Of a stretch of DNA of 17,580 nt, positions 6,821-13,815 are shown piece by piece (the stretch's first letter is position 1; each line of letters opens with the position of its first letter). The stretch is from positions 1 to 17,580 of the forward strand of contig JACCVK010000037.1 in the NCBI GenBank assembly GCA_013698195.1. The letters are read 5' to 3'. A model generated the notes under the pieces. That model was not told the DNA's origin, did no database searches, and saw only the letters and a program-made list of their open reading frames with translations. This DNA comes from Actinomycetota bacterium (GTDB taxonomy: Bacteria; Actinomycetota; Thermoleophilia; Gaiellales; Gaiellaceae). Position numbers and translations under genes: made by a program.

Positions 6821-7677
6821 CAACGCCCGAGCACGAGCAGGTTGCCGCCTGGCGTGCCGCTGCCGCCGGCTGGGAGCGGCGCGCAGACCTTGCTCGCGAC
6901 GCGACGGCCGAGCTGACGGAGCGCCTCGTAGCGCTGCTCGACCCGCAGCCGGGCGAGACGGTGCTCGAGCTGGCTGCCGGCCTCGGTGACACCGGCTTCC
7001 TCGCCGCGCAGCGGCTCGGTGCGCAAGGGCGGCTCCTCTCGACGGATCTCGCGCCCGAGATGGTCGCCGCCGCCCGGCGGCGAGCGGCTGAGCTTGGCCT
7101 CGAGAACGTCGAGTTCCGGCTCGTCGACGCCTCCGGGATCGAGCTGCCGGATGGCGCAGTCGATGCCGTCGTTTGTCGCTTCGGCGTCATGCTCGTCCCG
7201 GATCCTGCGCAGGCACTCTGCGAGATCGCGCGTGTGCTTAGGCCGGGAGGGCGAGCAGCGATTGGCGTCTGGGCCGGTGCTGAGCACAACGACTGGATGA
7301 CGGCGGCGGGTCGCTCGGCACTCGAGCTCGGCTTGAGCGAGCGACCCCAGCCGAATGAGCCGGGGCCGTTTCGTCTTGCCGACCCGATGGAGTTGCGTCA
7401 GCTCGTCGAGGCGGCGGGTCTTCGCGTCGTGACGCTCGAGAACGTGCCGGTGCACTGGCGCGCAGGTTCGGTCGACGAATGGTGGGAGGTCGTGCTGGAC
7501 ATGTCGAGGATGCTCACGACGCTCGTCGAGCGGCTCACGCCGGACCAGGTCGGCGCGCTTCGCAAAGGCGCCGAACGACGGCTGGCGCCGCACGTCGCCC
7601 CGGACGGCTCGCTGGACGTACCGGGCCTCGCCTGGGCGCTGCTCGCGGAACGCCCTGACGGCCTGTCGGGTTCCTAG
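6817..7677 (+). CDS. Class I SAM-dependent methyltransferase (UbiE-like), unusual start
   Basis: The SAM-binding motif I VLELAAGLGDTGF is followed by an acidic end of strand 2 (STDLAPEMVAAARRRA), LVDASGIELPDGAVDAVVCRFGVML and LRPGGRAAIGVW, all standard for UbiE-type methyltransferases. The first ATG/GTG/TTG in frame is the GTG at 6961, but that is the V of motif I itself and would remove the helix before it. The upstream frame codes a plausible N-terminus (ATPEHEQVAAWRAAAAGWER, then RADLARD) and starts at 6817, where the codon is GTA overlapping the TAG stop of the LLM gene. A lost GTG, a rare start codon or a sequence error are options. With this start the protein has 286 residues. Its substrate is unknown. 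Confidence 0.75.
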   Translation, partial: VATPEHEQVAAWRAAAAGWERRADLARDATAELTERLVALLDPQPGETVLELAAGLGDTGFLAAQRLGAQGRLLSTDLAPEMVAAARRRAAELGLENVEFRLVDASGIELPDGAVDAVVCRFGVMLVPDPAQALCEIARVLRPGGRAAIGVWAGAEHNDWMTAAGRSALELGLSERPQPNEPGPFRLADPMELRQLVEAAGLRVVTLENVPVHWRAGSVDEWWEVVLDMSRMLTTLVERLTPDQVGALRKGAERRLAPHVAPDGSLDVPGLAWALLAERPDGLSGS

Positions 7678-8582
7678 AAGATCTTCTTCCCGAGCGCGCT
7701 CGCGACGAGCTCGACGGCCGTCAGCGCCGTCGTGTTCTCGCGGTCGAGAATCGGATTGACCTCGACGACCTCGAGCGAGCCCGCGAGACCGGATTCGGCG
7801 ACGAGCTCGAGCGCGAGATGCGCTTCTCGATACGTGAGCCCGCCTCGCACCGGCGTCCCGACGCCAGGAGCGATCTCGGGATCGAGGGCGTCTAGGTCGA
7901 GTGAGACGTGTACGAAGTTCGGACCCGCAACACGGTCGAGCGACTCCCGCAGCGCGCGCTCCACGCCGATTCGGTCGATCTCGCTCATCGTGAACACGCG
8001 AACGCCCGCTTCCCGCAGAAGGTGCCGCTCGCCGTCGTCGAGCTGCCGGACGCCAACGAGAGCAACCCGCTTCGGGTCAAGCGCGGGAAGCGGCCAGGCG
8101 TCGCTCGCAAAGGCGTCGCCGCCGAGGCCCAGCGCTGCACCGAGCGCCATCCCGTGGACGTTTCCACTCGGGCTCGTCTCCGGTGTGTTGATGTCGGAGT
8201 GCGCATCGATCCACAACACACCGCCGGGACCGTGGGCAGCCGCAAGCCCTCCGAGCGTGCCGAGCGCGACGGAGTGATCGCCCCCGAGCACGAGCGGGAT
8301 CGCCCCCGCCGTCGTTTCCTCGGCGACCTTCGCTGCGATCCGCTCGCAGGTCTCCTTGATCTCGGGCAGGAACTGGGCCCGTTCGTCCCGGAGCGCGGTT
8401 GCCTCGCGTACGGCGGTCTCGACGTTTCCGTGGTCGCGAACTCGAAAACCGAGACTCTCCAGCCGCTCCGCGAGACCAGCCGACCGCATCGCGGACGGCC
8501 CCATGTCGACGCCTCGCCGGTCCTGACCAAGATCGAGCGGTGCACCGATGATCGCGACCTCTCGTTGCCGGTCGGCATTCAC
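7674..8582 (-). CDS. rocF: Arginase
   Basis: A 302-residue ureohydrolase that converts L-arginine to ornithine and urea. The Mn ligands are all visible: His103 in GGDHS, Asp126/His128/Asp130 in DAHSDIN, Asp229/Asp231 in SLDLDALDP. The loop ETSPSGNVHGM (135-145) is the arginase form rather than that of agmatinase or formimidoylglutamase. The start is a GTG at 8582 without ribosome site. The stop is TAG on the minus strand and overlaps the TAG of the convergent methyltransferase in the palindrome CTAG (7674-7677). Urea and ornithine release fits a nitrogen-salvage neighbourhood, but it stands alone as a single gene. Confidence 0.93.
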   Translation of the reverse strand: MNADRQREVAIIGAPLDLGQDRRGVDMGPSAMRSAGLAERLESLGFRVRDHGNVETAVREATALRDERAQFLPEIKETCERIAAKVAEETTAGAIPLVLGGDHSVALGTLGGLAAAHGPGGVLWIDAHSDINTPETSPSGNVHGMALGAALGLGGDAFASDAWPLPALDPKRVALVGVRQLDDGERHLLREAGVRVFTMSEIDRIGVERALRESLDRVAGPNFVHVSLDLDALDPEIAPGVGTPVRGGLTYREAHLALELVAESGLAGSLEVVEVNPILDRENTTALTAVELVASALGKKIF

Positions 8583-8596
8583 GGCGCGGAACGCTA
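8582..8596 (-). promoter_or_regulatory. -10 box upstream of arginase
   Basis: On the minus strand TAGCGT (8596-8591) is followed by eight bases and the GTG start. No Shine-Dalgarno is present. Another probable leaderless start. Confidence 0.4.
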
Positions 8597-8670
8597 TGCG
8601 ATCCTGGCGCGGTCGTGGTGCGGAGCGGAAGGTCGCTGGGTGGCTTGGCCCAAGTCACGAGGGACGCCGA

Positions 8671-8676
8671 TACACT
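8671..8676 (+). promoter_or_regulatory. -10 box of the tRNA-Phe gene
   Basis: TACACT ends ten bases before the mature tRNA 5' end, so transcription would begin about four bases upstream of the tRNA. The best -35-like hexamer, TTGGCC at 8645-8650, is 20 bp away, which is too long, so the -35 is unclear. Confidence 0.5.
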
Positions 8677-8686
8677 GAGCGGCCGC

Positions 8687-8759
8687 GGCGAGGTAGCTCA
8701 GCTGGTAGAGCACACGGCTGAAAACCGTGGTGTCGCCGGTTCAAGTCCGGCCCTCGCCA
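8687..8759 (+). tRNA. tRNA-Phe (anticodon GAA)
   Basis: A 73-base cloverleaf: acceptor GGCGAGG pairs with CCTCGCC, D-stem GCTC/GAGC, anticodon stem CACGG/CCGTG around the loop CTGAAAA with anticodon GAA, variable loop GTGTC, T-arm GCCGG-TTCAAGT-CCGGC, discriminator A. The 3' CCA is not encoded (the next bases are TCG), so it must be added after transcription. Confidence 0.97.
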
Positions 8760-8806
8760 TCGCTTTGGTCGCGTTCAGCGACCCGCTCTGGTGGCGGCGG
8801 AGACCG

Positions 8807-8819
8807 TAGATTCCACTCG
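8807..8819 (+). promoter_or_regulatory. -10 box and leaderless start of the second methyltransferase
   Basis: TAGATT at 8807-8812, then exactly six bases, then GTG at 8819. No ribosome site is seen. One of the cleanest leaderless arrangements here. Confidence 0.55.
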
Positions 8820-9577
8820 TGAGCTTCGCCGTAGGAGCCGACGCATACGACCGCTTCATGGGCAGGTACTCGATACCGCTGGCGGCTCGATTCGCCGACT
8901 TCGCCGGTGTCGGATCCGGCCACCGAGCACTTGACGTGGGCTGCGGGCCAGGCGCGCTGACGACCCAGCTGGTCAGCCGAGTGGGTGCCGAGTCCGTATC
9001 TGCCGTCGACCCTTCACCGCCCTTCGTCGCAGCGGTGAGAGAGCGCCACCCCGGCGTGGACGTGCGGCGTGCGTCCGCCGAGGAGCTTCCCTTCGCAGAT
9101 CGGGTATTCGATGTCGCGCTGGCACAGCTCGTCGTTCACTTCATGTCGGACCCAGTCGCCGGACTGCGGGAGATGGCTCGCGTGACGCGCACCGACGGTG
9201 TCGTGGCCGCGTGCGTCTGGGATCTTGCCGGGGATCACACGCCGCTCGGCGTGCTGTGGCGCGCTGCGCGCGAGCTCGACCCGGGAGTGTCGGACGAATC
9301 CCAGCTGCCAGGAACTCGGGAGGGCCATCTCGCACAACTCTTCGCCGAAGCAGGTCTACGTGACATCGAGAGCAGCACGCTCGCCGTCACGGTCGAGCAC
9401 CCGAGTTTCGAGGAGTGGTGGGAGCCGTTCACGCTCGGGGTCGGCCCCGCTGGGGGCTACACGGCCGGTCTCGACCCGAGCGGGCAAGCTCGACTACGCG
9501 AGCGCTGCCGAGAGCTGCTGCCGGCAGCGCCGTTCTCGATCGCCGCCCGAGCGTGGGCTGTACGCGGCATCGTGTAG
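8819..9577 (+). CDS. Class I SAM-dependent methyltransferase (Methyltransf_11/UbiE-like)
   Basis: A 252-residue cytoplasmic methyltransferase. Motif I ALDVGCGPGALT is at 37-48, the acidic residue after strand 2 is in SAVDPSPPFVAAV, and RRASAEELPFADRVFDVALA and MARVTRTDGVVAACVW follow as motifs II and III. The C-terminal third (FEEWWEPFTLGVGP) resembles small-molecule methyltransferases rather than RNA or DNA enzymes, but the substrate cannot be named. It stands alone between tRNA-Phe and the purine permease, starts with GTG and lacks a Shine-Dalgarno. It is different in sequence from the methyltransferase at 6817. Confidence 0.88.
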   Translation: MSFAVGADAYDRFMGRYSIPLAARFADFAGVGSGHRALDVGCGPGALTTQLVSRVGAESVSAVDPSPPFVAAVRERHPGVDVRRASAEELPFADRVFDVALAQLVVHFMSDPVAGLREMARVTRTDGVVAACVWDLAGDHTPLGVLWRAARELDPGVSDESQLPGTREGHLAQLFAEAGLRDIESSTLAVTVEHPSFEEWWEPFTLGVGPAGGYTAGLDPSGQARLRERCRELLPAAPFSIAARAWAVRGIV

Positions 9578-9599
9578 CACGCTCTGCCAACAGCGCGGG

Positions 9600-9627
9600 T
9601 TGACGTCTCGCTCACGAGCCTTAGGAT
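9600..9627 (+). promoter_or_regulatory. Sigma-70-type promoter of the purine permease gene
   Basis: TTGACG at 9600-9605 and TAGGAT at 9622-9627 are 16 bp apart. The expected start near 9634 gives a leader of about 30 bases with an AAGGAGG ribosome site at 9650-9656. This is the only promoter here with both hexamers clear. Confidence 0.65.
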
Positions 9628-9665
9628 CGCGCGGTCAGCGCCGATTCGCGAAGGAGGCCGCAACC

Positions 9666-11165
9666 ATGACCGACTATGCAGAGCCCCGCACCGGCGGACT
9701 GCTGGAGCGAAAGTTCCGCTTCTCGGAGCGAGGCACAACGCTGGGCCGCGACACGATGGGCGGCGTCACGACGTTCATCGTCATGTCGTACATCATCTTC
9801 GTGAACCCGCAGATCCTCAGTTTCGCGGGTGTCGAGGGGCTCGAGGAGCAAGGCCTCCCGTTCGACGGAGTGCTCGCGGTCACCTGTCTCGTTGCGGGCG
9901 TGATGACGATCGCGATGGGGCTGTATACGAACTACGCCTACGCGATCGCGCCCGGGCTCGGCCTGAATGCCGTGGTCGCGTTCAGTCTGGTCGCCGGAGA
10001 GGGCTTGTCGTTTCCAGCCGCGATGGGGTTGATAGTCGTCGAGGGTATTGCCGTCACGATCTTCGTCCTGACCGGTCTGCGCGAGCGCGTGATGGACGCG
10101 ATCCCGCTCGACCTGAAGAAAGCGATCGCGATCGGCATCGGCCTCTTCATCGCATTCATCGGGCTGTCGAACGCCGGCATCGTCATCCAGGGTGTGCCGC
10201 TCGTGGACATCGCTCCGCTGACGACGTGGCCGATCTTCGTAGCCATCTTCGGGCTCGTTCTCACCGTGGCGCTGCGAGCGCGTGGGATCCGTGGCGACCT
10301 GCTGATCGGGATCATTGCCGCGACTGCGCTCGCCACGATCATCAACGAGGCGTCCGGTGAGGACGCGGGCTTCACGGCGGGCGCCACCGTCCCCGACGAC
10401 GTGTACGCGTCCCCGAATCTCGAGCTCCTCGGCAACTTCAACCTCGACGCATTCACCGAGCTCGCGTTCCTCTCCGCGGTGGTGTGGGCGTTCTCCCTCT
10501 TCATGGCCGACTTCTTCGACACGATGGGGACGCTCGTCGGCGTCGGTAAGCCCGCCGGCTATCTGGACGAGGACGGCCGCATCCCGGAGATCCGGAAGCC
10601 ACTGCTCGTCGACTCGCTCGCGGCGGTCGCGGGAGGAGCTGCGTCCTCGTCGTCCGCGACGACCTACATCGAGTCCGCCTCCGGGGTTTCCGTCGGCGGG
10701 CGAACGGGGTGGGTCGCCGTCGTCGCGGGAGCGCTCTTCCTGCCGTTCATGTTCTTCGCCCCGATCATCGGCATGGTCCCGCCGCAGGCCACAGCTCCGG
10801 CACTCATCATCGTGGGCTTCCTGATGATGACCGCACTGACCGAGGCGGAGGAAGAAGCCGAGATCGAGCAGGACGCGGAGAGCGGCGAAGGGCCGGGGCC
10901 GCCGAGAAGGGTGACGAGCCGCAAGCTCGCGGGGATCGACTTCAGCGAGCTCGGGATCGGGCTGGCCGCGGCGCTGACGATCATCATCATGCCGTTCACG
11001 TTCTCGATCGCCGACGGGATCGGCTTCGGGTTCATCGCGTTCGTCGTCGTCCGCGCCGCACAGGGAAGGCTGCGCGACGTTCACCCGTTCATGTGGGTCG
11101 CGAGCGCGTTGTTCGCCCTCTACTTCCTCGTTCCCCTGCTCCAGAGCAACTTCGACTGGATCTAG
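9666..11165 (+). CDS. NCS2-type purine permease of the AzgA/PbuG group (guanine/hypoxanthine or related nucleobase uptake)
   Basis: A 499-residue inner-membrane symporter. Family motifs: TTFIVMSYIIFVNPQIL (35-51), MGLYTNYAYAIAPGLGLNA (84-102), the substrate-site segments FFDTMGTLVGVG (283-294) and TTYIESASGVSVGGRTG (332-348), and the late IIIMPFTFSIADGIGFGF (439-456). AzgA/PbuG proteins import adenine, guanine, hypoxanthine or xanthine with protons. The frame is open from 9198, but the ATG at 9666 has AAGGAGG at good spacing and begins the conserved N-terminus. A highly acidic stretch at about 392-410 (TEAEEEAEIEQDAESGEGP), then a basic SRK, looks inserted in a cytoplasmic loop. It supplies nucleobases next to nitrogen-salvage enzymes. 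Confidence 0.92.
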   Translation: MTDYAEPRTGGLLERKFRFSERGTTLGRDTMGGVTTFIVMSYIIFVNPQILSFAGVEGLEEQGLPFDGVLAVTCLVAGVMTIAMGLYTNYAYAIAPGLGLNAVVAFSLVAGEGLSFPAAMGLIVVEGIAVTIFVLTGLRERVMDAIPLDLKKAIAIGIGLFIAFIGLSNAGIVIQGVPLVDIAPLTTWPIFVAIFGLVLTVALRARGIRGDLLIGIIAATALATIINEASGEDAGFTAGATVPDDVYASPNLELLGNFNLDAFTELAFLSAVVWAFSLFMADFFDTMGTLVGVGKPAGYLDEDGRIPEIRKPLLVDSLAAVAGGAASSSSATTYIESASGVSVGGRTGWVAVVAGALFLPFMFFAPIIGMVPPQATAPALIIVGFLMMTALTEAEEEAEIEQDAESGEGPGPPRRVTSRKLAGIDFSELGIGLAAALTIIIMPFTFSIADGIGFGFIAFVVVRAAQGRLRDVHPFMWVASALFALYFLVPLLQSNFDWI

Positions 11166-11171
11166 CGCTGT

Positions 11172-11185
11172 TACGGTCGCCGGGA
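11172..11185 (+). promoter_or_regulatory. -10 box upstream of the amidase
   Basis: TACGGT at 11172-11177 is followed by seven bases and the ATG at 11185. The box lies just after the permease stop codon. No ribosome site is present. Confidence 0.4.
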
Positions 11186-12573
11186 TGGAGCTCGCGTTCC
11201 TCCCGGCGACCGAGCAGGCTCGCCTCGTCCGCTCGGGAGAGGTCTCGTCGGTCGAGCTCGTCGAGCTCTATCTCGACCGGATCGAGCGAATCGATCCGGC
11301 GCTGAACTCGTTCGTCACCGTCTGCGGCGAGGAGGCGATCGCCGAAGCCCGGACGCGAGACGCTTCGCCTGGCAGCGGCGCTTTTCACGGCGTCCCGATC
11401 GCGGTCAAGGACCTCACGGCGACCGCGGGAATCCGCACGACGTACTCGTGCCGCGCCTTCGCCGACTACATCCCTGACTTCGACACGGCCGTCGCGCGCC
11501 GTATCCGCGAGGCGGGCTTCGTCATCCTCGGCAAGACCAACACACCCGAGTTCGGCACGGTCGCCTTCACCGAGTCGGAGTTGAACGGAAACACGGCGAA
11601 TCCCTGGAACCCCGAGCGAACACCGGGCGGCTCGAGTGGTGGCGCAGCGGCAGCGCTTGCGGCCGGTCTCGTCCCCCTCGTGCACGGCACCGACGGTGGT
11701 GGGTCGATCCGGATCCCGGCGTCCTGCTGCGGCGTGTTCGGCCTGAAGCCGTCGCGCGGGCGCGTGTCAAGCGCTCCGTTCTCGGCTCTCGAAGGCTTGT
11801 CGACCTCCGGGCCGCTGGCGCGCCATGTCGCCGACGCAGCCGCGTTCCTCGACGTCCTCTCCGGATACGAGCCTGGTGACCCGTGGTGGGCGCCGCCGCC
11901 CGTCCGGCCCTTCGCAGGCGAGGTAGGCGCCGACCCGGGCCACCTGCGCGTCGCCGCGACCGTGACGCCTCCGGTCGACCATCCGGTGCATCCGGACTGC
12001 GTGGCCGCCCTCCAAGGCGCTGCCACGCTCCTCGCCGAGCTCGGCCACGAAGTGGTCGAGGCCACTCCGCCGTGGTCCTCGGCCGGTCTGATCGACGACT
12101 TCATCACCGTCTGGCAGGTGAGCCCGACCTTCTTTCCGGTCGACCAAGGGTTACTGACGCCGCTCAATCGCGAGCTGGCAGCGGCCGCCCGTTCGACCTC
12201 GTCCGCAGACTACGCCGCCGCGGTGCTGCGCCTCCAGGCCGCCGCGCGACGCATCGTTTCCTTTTGGGACGAGGTCGACATCGTGCTGACCCCGACACTT
12301 GCCCTGCCGCCGGTCCCGATCGGCTGGCAGGAAGTGGGAACCAACAACGGCATGGACCAGCTGCGCAAGAACGTCGTCTTCACGCCCTATACGGCGGTCG
12401 CCAACCTGACCGGACTGCCCGCGCTGTCGTTGCCCCTCCACACGACGAGTGAAGGCCTGCCGATCGGTGTGCAGGCGATCGGGCGGCCCGCGGGCGACGC
12501 GATGCTCGTGCGCCTCGCCGCCCAGCTCGAAGCAGCTCGGCCGTGGCAAGAGAACCGCCCGCCGATTTCGTAA
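11185..12573 (+). CDS. Amidase-signature family hydrolase
   Basis: A 462-residue hydrolase of carboxylic amides. The Ser-cisSer-Lys triad is visible: Lys75 in PIAVKDL, cis-Ser150 in GGSSGGAAAA, nucleophile Ser174 in GTDGGGSIRIPA, with the 24-residue Ser-Ser spacing of the family. Length is typical. GatA is less likely because no GatB or GatC gene is near. Members act on aliphatic or aryl amides, ureido compounds or 6-aminohexanoate oligomers, and specificity cannot be read by eye. The gene follows the purine permease by 19 bases, may be read from its own -10, and ends seven bases before the convergent SAM hydrolase gene. Confidence 0.9.
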   Translation: MELAFLPATEQARLVRSGEVSSVELVELYLDRIERIDPALNSFVTVCGEEAIAEARTRDASPGSGAFHGVPIAVKDLTATAGIRTTYSCRAFADYIPDFDTAVARRIREAGFVILGKTNTPEFGTVAFTESELNGNTANPWNPERTPGGSSGGAAAALAAGLVPLVHGTDGGGSIRIPASCCGVFGLKPSRGRVSSAPFSALEGLSTSGPLARHVADAAAFLDVLSGYEPGDPWWAPPPVRPFAGEVGADPGHLRVAATVTPPVDHPVHPDCVAALQGAATLLAELGHEVVEATPPWSSAGLIDDFITVWQVSPTFFPVDQGLLTPLNRELAAAARSTSSADYAAAVLRLQAAARRIVSFWDEVDIVLTPTLALPPVPIGWQEVGTNNGMDQLRKNVVFTPYTAVANLTGLPALSLPLHTTSEGLPIGVQAIGRPAGDAMLVRLAAQLEAARPWQENRPPIS

Positions 12574-12580
12574 GCGTCCT

Positions 12581-13381
12581 TCAGAGCCTGGGAGAGACGC
12601 GAATTCGCTGCCCTGGCGACGCATGCAGGATACGAGCCGCGCTGCCGCGGGAGATGGCGACGGACATGTTCGCGTAGCTGTCCTGGTAGAGGATCACGTC
12701 ACCGGGACGCGCGTCGGTGAACGTCCTCGCCGCCACCGCGTAATAGCTCTCGCCCGCGAGCTCGATCTCGACCTGTGCTCCCGAGACGATCCCGATCTTC
12801 TCCACGTCCTCGCGCGTCAGGTTGAGCGCGATGTTTCCGAAGCTGTCCACGTAGAGCACGGTCGCCAAGGCAATGCCGTCTCGGATCTCCGGCGGCAGCA
12901 CGTCGAGCGAAACGAGACTCTCCGGATCGAGTGGGGGACCGAGCTCCTCGAGCGGTACCCCAAGCGCGAGGTGCGCGGCGGCCGGTGCGAAGAGGTCGCG
13001 GCCGTGGAACGTGCGCGAGATGGTCTCGAGCGCGTAGGCGGGATTCGCGAGCTCGTGCGCCGCCACGAGTCCCGCTCGACGTGCCGCCGGCAGCAGCAGG
13101 CCGTTATCCGGGCCGACGTAGAGGCGGCCTTCGCCGTCCTCGAGCGCAAGCGGCCGCCGCGGCCCGCCCACACCTGGATCGACGACGGCCAGGTGCACCC
13201 CAACGGGCATGTACGCGATGGTGTTCGCGAGCACCAGCGAGCCTTGGAGTACCGCCTGTGCCGGAATCCCGTGTGTGATGTCGATCACCTGCACATCCGG
13301 GGCGATCCGCTTCATCACCCCATGACACGTTCCGACGAAGTCGTCCTGAAGCCCGAAGTCGGTCAGGAACGTGATGAACAC
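12581..13381 (-). CDS. S-adenosyl-L-methionine hydroxide adenosyltransferase (SAM hydrolase, DUF62 family)
   Basis: A 266-residue enzyme of the family that splits SAM with water into adenosine and methionine and is related to SAM-dependent halogenases such as fluorinase. The N-terminus FITFLTDFGLQDDFVG, the VVDPGVGG segment and the C-domain motif YVDSFGNIALN are diagnostic. The Asp-Arg-His set reported for hydrolase-type members appears as Asp68, Arg75 and His126. It lacks nothing expected for the hydrolase type; the halogenase alternative is therefore unlikely. It starts with GTG, has no ribosome site, and is convergent with the amidase. Several SAM methyltransferases are nearby, but a link is only circumstantial. 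Confidence 0.9.
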   Translation of the reverse strand: MFITFLTDFGLQDDFVGTCHGVMKRIAPDVQVIDITHGIPAQAVLQGSLVLANTIAYMPVGVHLAVVDPGVGGPRRPLALEDGEGRLYVGPDNGLLLPAARRAGLVAAHELANPAYALETISRTFHGRDLFAPAAAHLALGVPLEELGPPLDPESLVSLDVLPPEIRDGIALATVLYVDSFGNIALNLTREDVEKIGIVSGAQVEIELAGESYYAVAARTFTDARPGDVILYQDSYANMSVAISRGSAARILHASPGQRIRVSPRL

Positions 13382-13393
13382 GCCGAGAGCCTA
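13381..13393 (-). promoter_or_regulatory. -10 box and leaderless start of the SAM hydrolase gene
   Basis: On the minus strand TAGGCT (13393-13388) is followed by exactly six bases and the GTG start at 13381. No ribosome site. The inverted repeat at 13396-13414 covers the region just upstream. Confidence 0.55.
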
Positions 13394-13395
13394 AA

Positions 13396-13414
13396 CGGAG
13401 CCTGGACGGCTCCG
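13396..13414. promoter_or_regulatory. Inverted repeat in the SAM hydrolase promoter region (candidate operator)
   Basis: CGGAGCC at 13396-13402 and GGCTCCG at 13408-13414 form a perfect 7-bp inverted repeat with a 5-bp centre. It lies where the spacer and -35 of the minus-strand SAM hydrolase promoter would be. Binding by a dimeric regulator is inferred only from symmetry and position. Confidence 0.35.
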
Positions 13415-13537
13415 AAACGGGCTACGCTTGCCGCTGTCGGCGCGCCGGCGCGCACCGAGGCCGGCGACCAAGGCGGCTCTCAGCACAGCGCCGCAAGCCG
13501 CGTGGCCGGATCCGCACGAACGCCGTCGGAACCTGGA

Positions 13538-13554
13538 GGGGCAGCGGCCGCCCC
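13538..13554 (-). terminator. Hairpin after the ccm operon
   Basis: GGGGCAGCGGCCGCCCC on the plus strand folds as a stem of about seven pairs including one mismatch or wobble, with a three-base loop. On the minus strand it comes 16 bases after the stop of the short ORF behind ccmD. There is no T-tract, so it is only a possible terminator. Confidence 0.3.
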
Positions 13555-13570
13555 ACGAGCGAGTGCCGAG

Positions 13571-13639
13571 TCAAGCGGAGTCGATCGCTTCCGGGTGGCG
13601 CACCACGCGCGCAGGATAGATGCGCACTCGGTCGATCAC
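13571..13639 (-). CDS. Possible 22-residue ORF coupled to ccmD
   Basis: A GTG at 13639 overlaps the ccmD stop by four bases (GTGA), the same coupling as elsewhere in the operon, and opens a frame of 22 codons: VIDRVRIYPARVVRHPEAID, then SA and TGA. It may be a real micro-protein, a remnant of the next ccm gene, or chance. I do not recognise the sequence. No hydrophobic segment or metal motif is present, and third-position GC is only moderately high. Confidence 0.25.
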   Translation of the reverse strand: MIDRVRIYPARVVRHPEAIDSA

Positions 13640-13815
13640 GCCGTTGGCACCGGTTCGTCTGTCAGAGCTGTCGCCGCGCGCCGCCGCGCGAGCTCGAGGA
13701 GCTCGGCCATCTCACGCTCGAGCCGCACCAGCTTTGCCGCCATGATCGCAACGTAGACGAGCACGACGACGAACACGACGCCGTAGACGGCAGCGACGTA
13801 CTCGCCTTGGCTCAT
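13636..13815 (-). CDS. ccmD: CcmD-like small membrane protein (heme exporter subunit)
   Basis: A 59-residue protein with one membrane segment (about 8-28, AAVYGVVFVVVLVYVAIMAA) followed by a charged amphipathic helix (KLVRLEREMAELLELARRRA), the CcmD layout. CcmD helps release holo-CcmE from the CcmABC complex in System I cytochrome c maturation. The ATG at 13815 overlaps the ccmC TGA by four bases (ATGA). The frame is open to 13914, but the longer version would begin inside ccmC and lacks sense. The call rests on position and topology, since CcmD sequences are poorly conserved. It ends in a GTGA overlap with the short ORF behind it. Confidence 0.75.
   Translation of the reverse strand: MSQGEYVAAVYGVVFVVVLVYVAIMAAKLVRLEREMAELLELARRRAATALTDEPVPTA

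Larger units (their letters stand above)
13382..13570. other. Non-coding stretch between the SAM hydrolase gene and the ccm operon
   Basis: No credible gene is seen on either strand; the open frames lack recognisable content. It contains the SAM hydrolase -10, an inverted repeat CGGAGCC-tggac-GGCTCCG at 13396-13414, a plus-strand TANNNT box TACGCT at 13423-13428 with no gene behind it, and the hairpin at 13538-13554. A small RNA from the plus-strand box is possible but unsupported. Confidence 0.5.

Noticed and set aside
8767..8783. GTCGC-GTTCA-GCGAC as a terminator after tRNA-Phe
   Set aside because: The stem is only five pairs with no T-tract, too weak to call.
12581..13381. Fluorinase/chlorinase identity for the SAM adenosyltransferase
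   Set aside because: The Asp-Arg-His set fits the water-using hydrolase type, and no halogen-metabolism gene is nearby.
13382..13570. Possible riboswitch or known small RNA in the spacer
   Set aside because: No conserved riboswitch, SRP RNA or 6S RNA core could be recognised; only short palindromes are visible.
12449..13756. Plus-strand frame of 435 codons
   Set aside because: It covers the amidase end and is antisense to the SAM hydrolase; its composition is that of a shadow frame.
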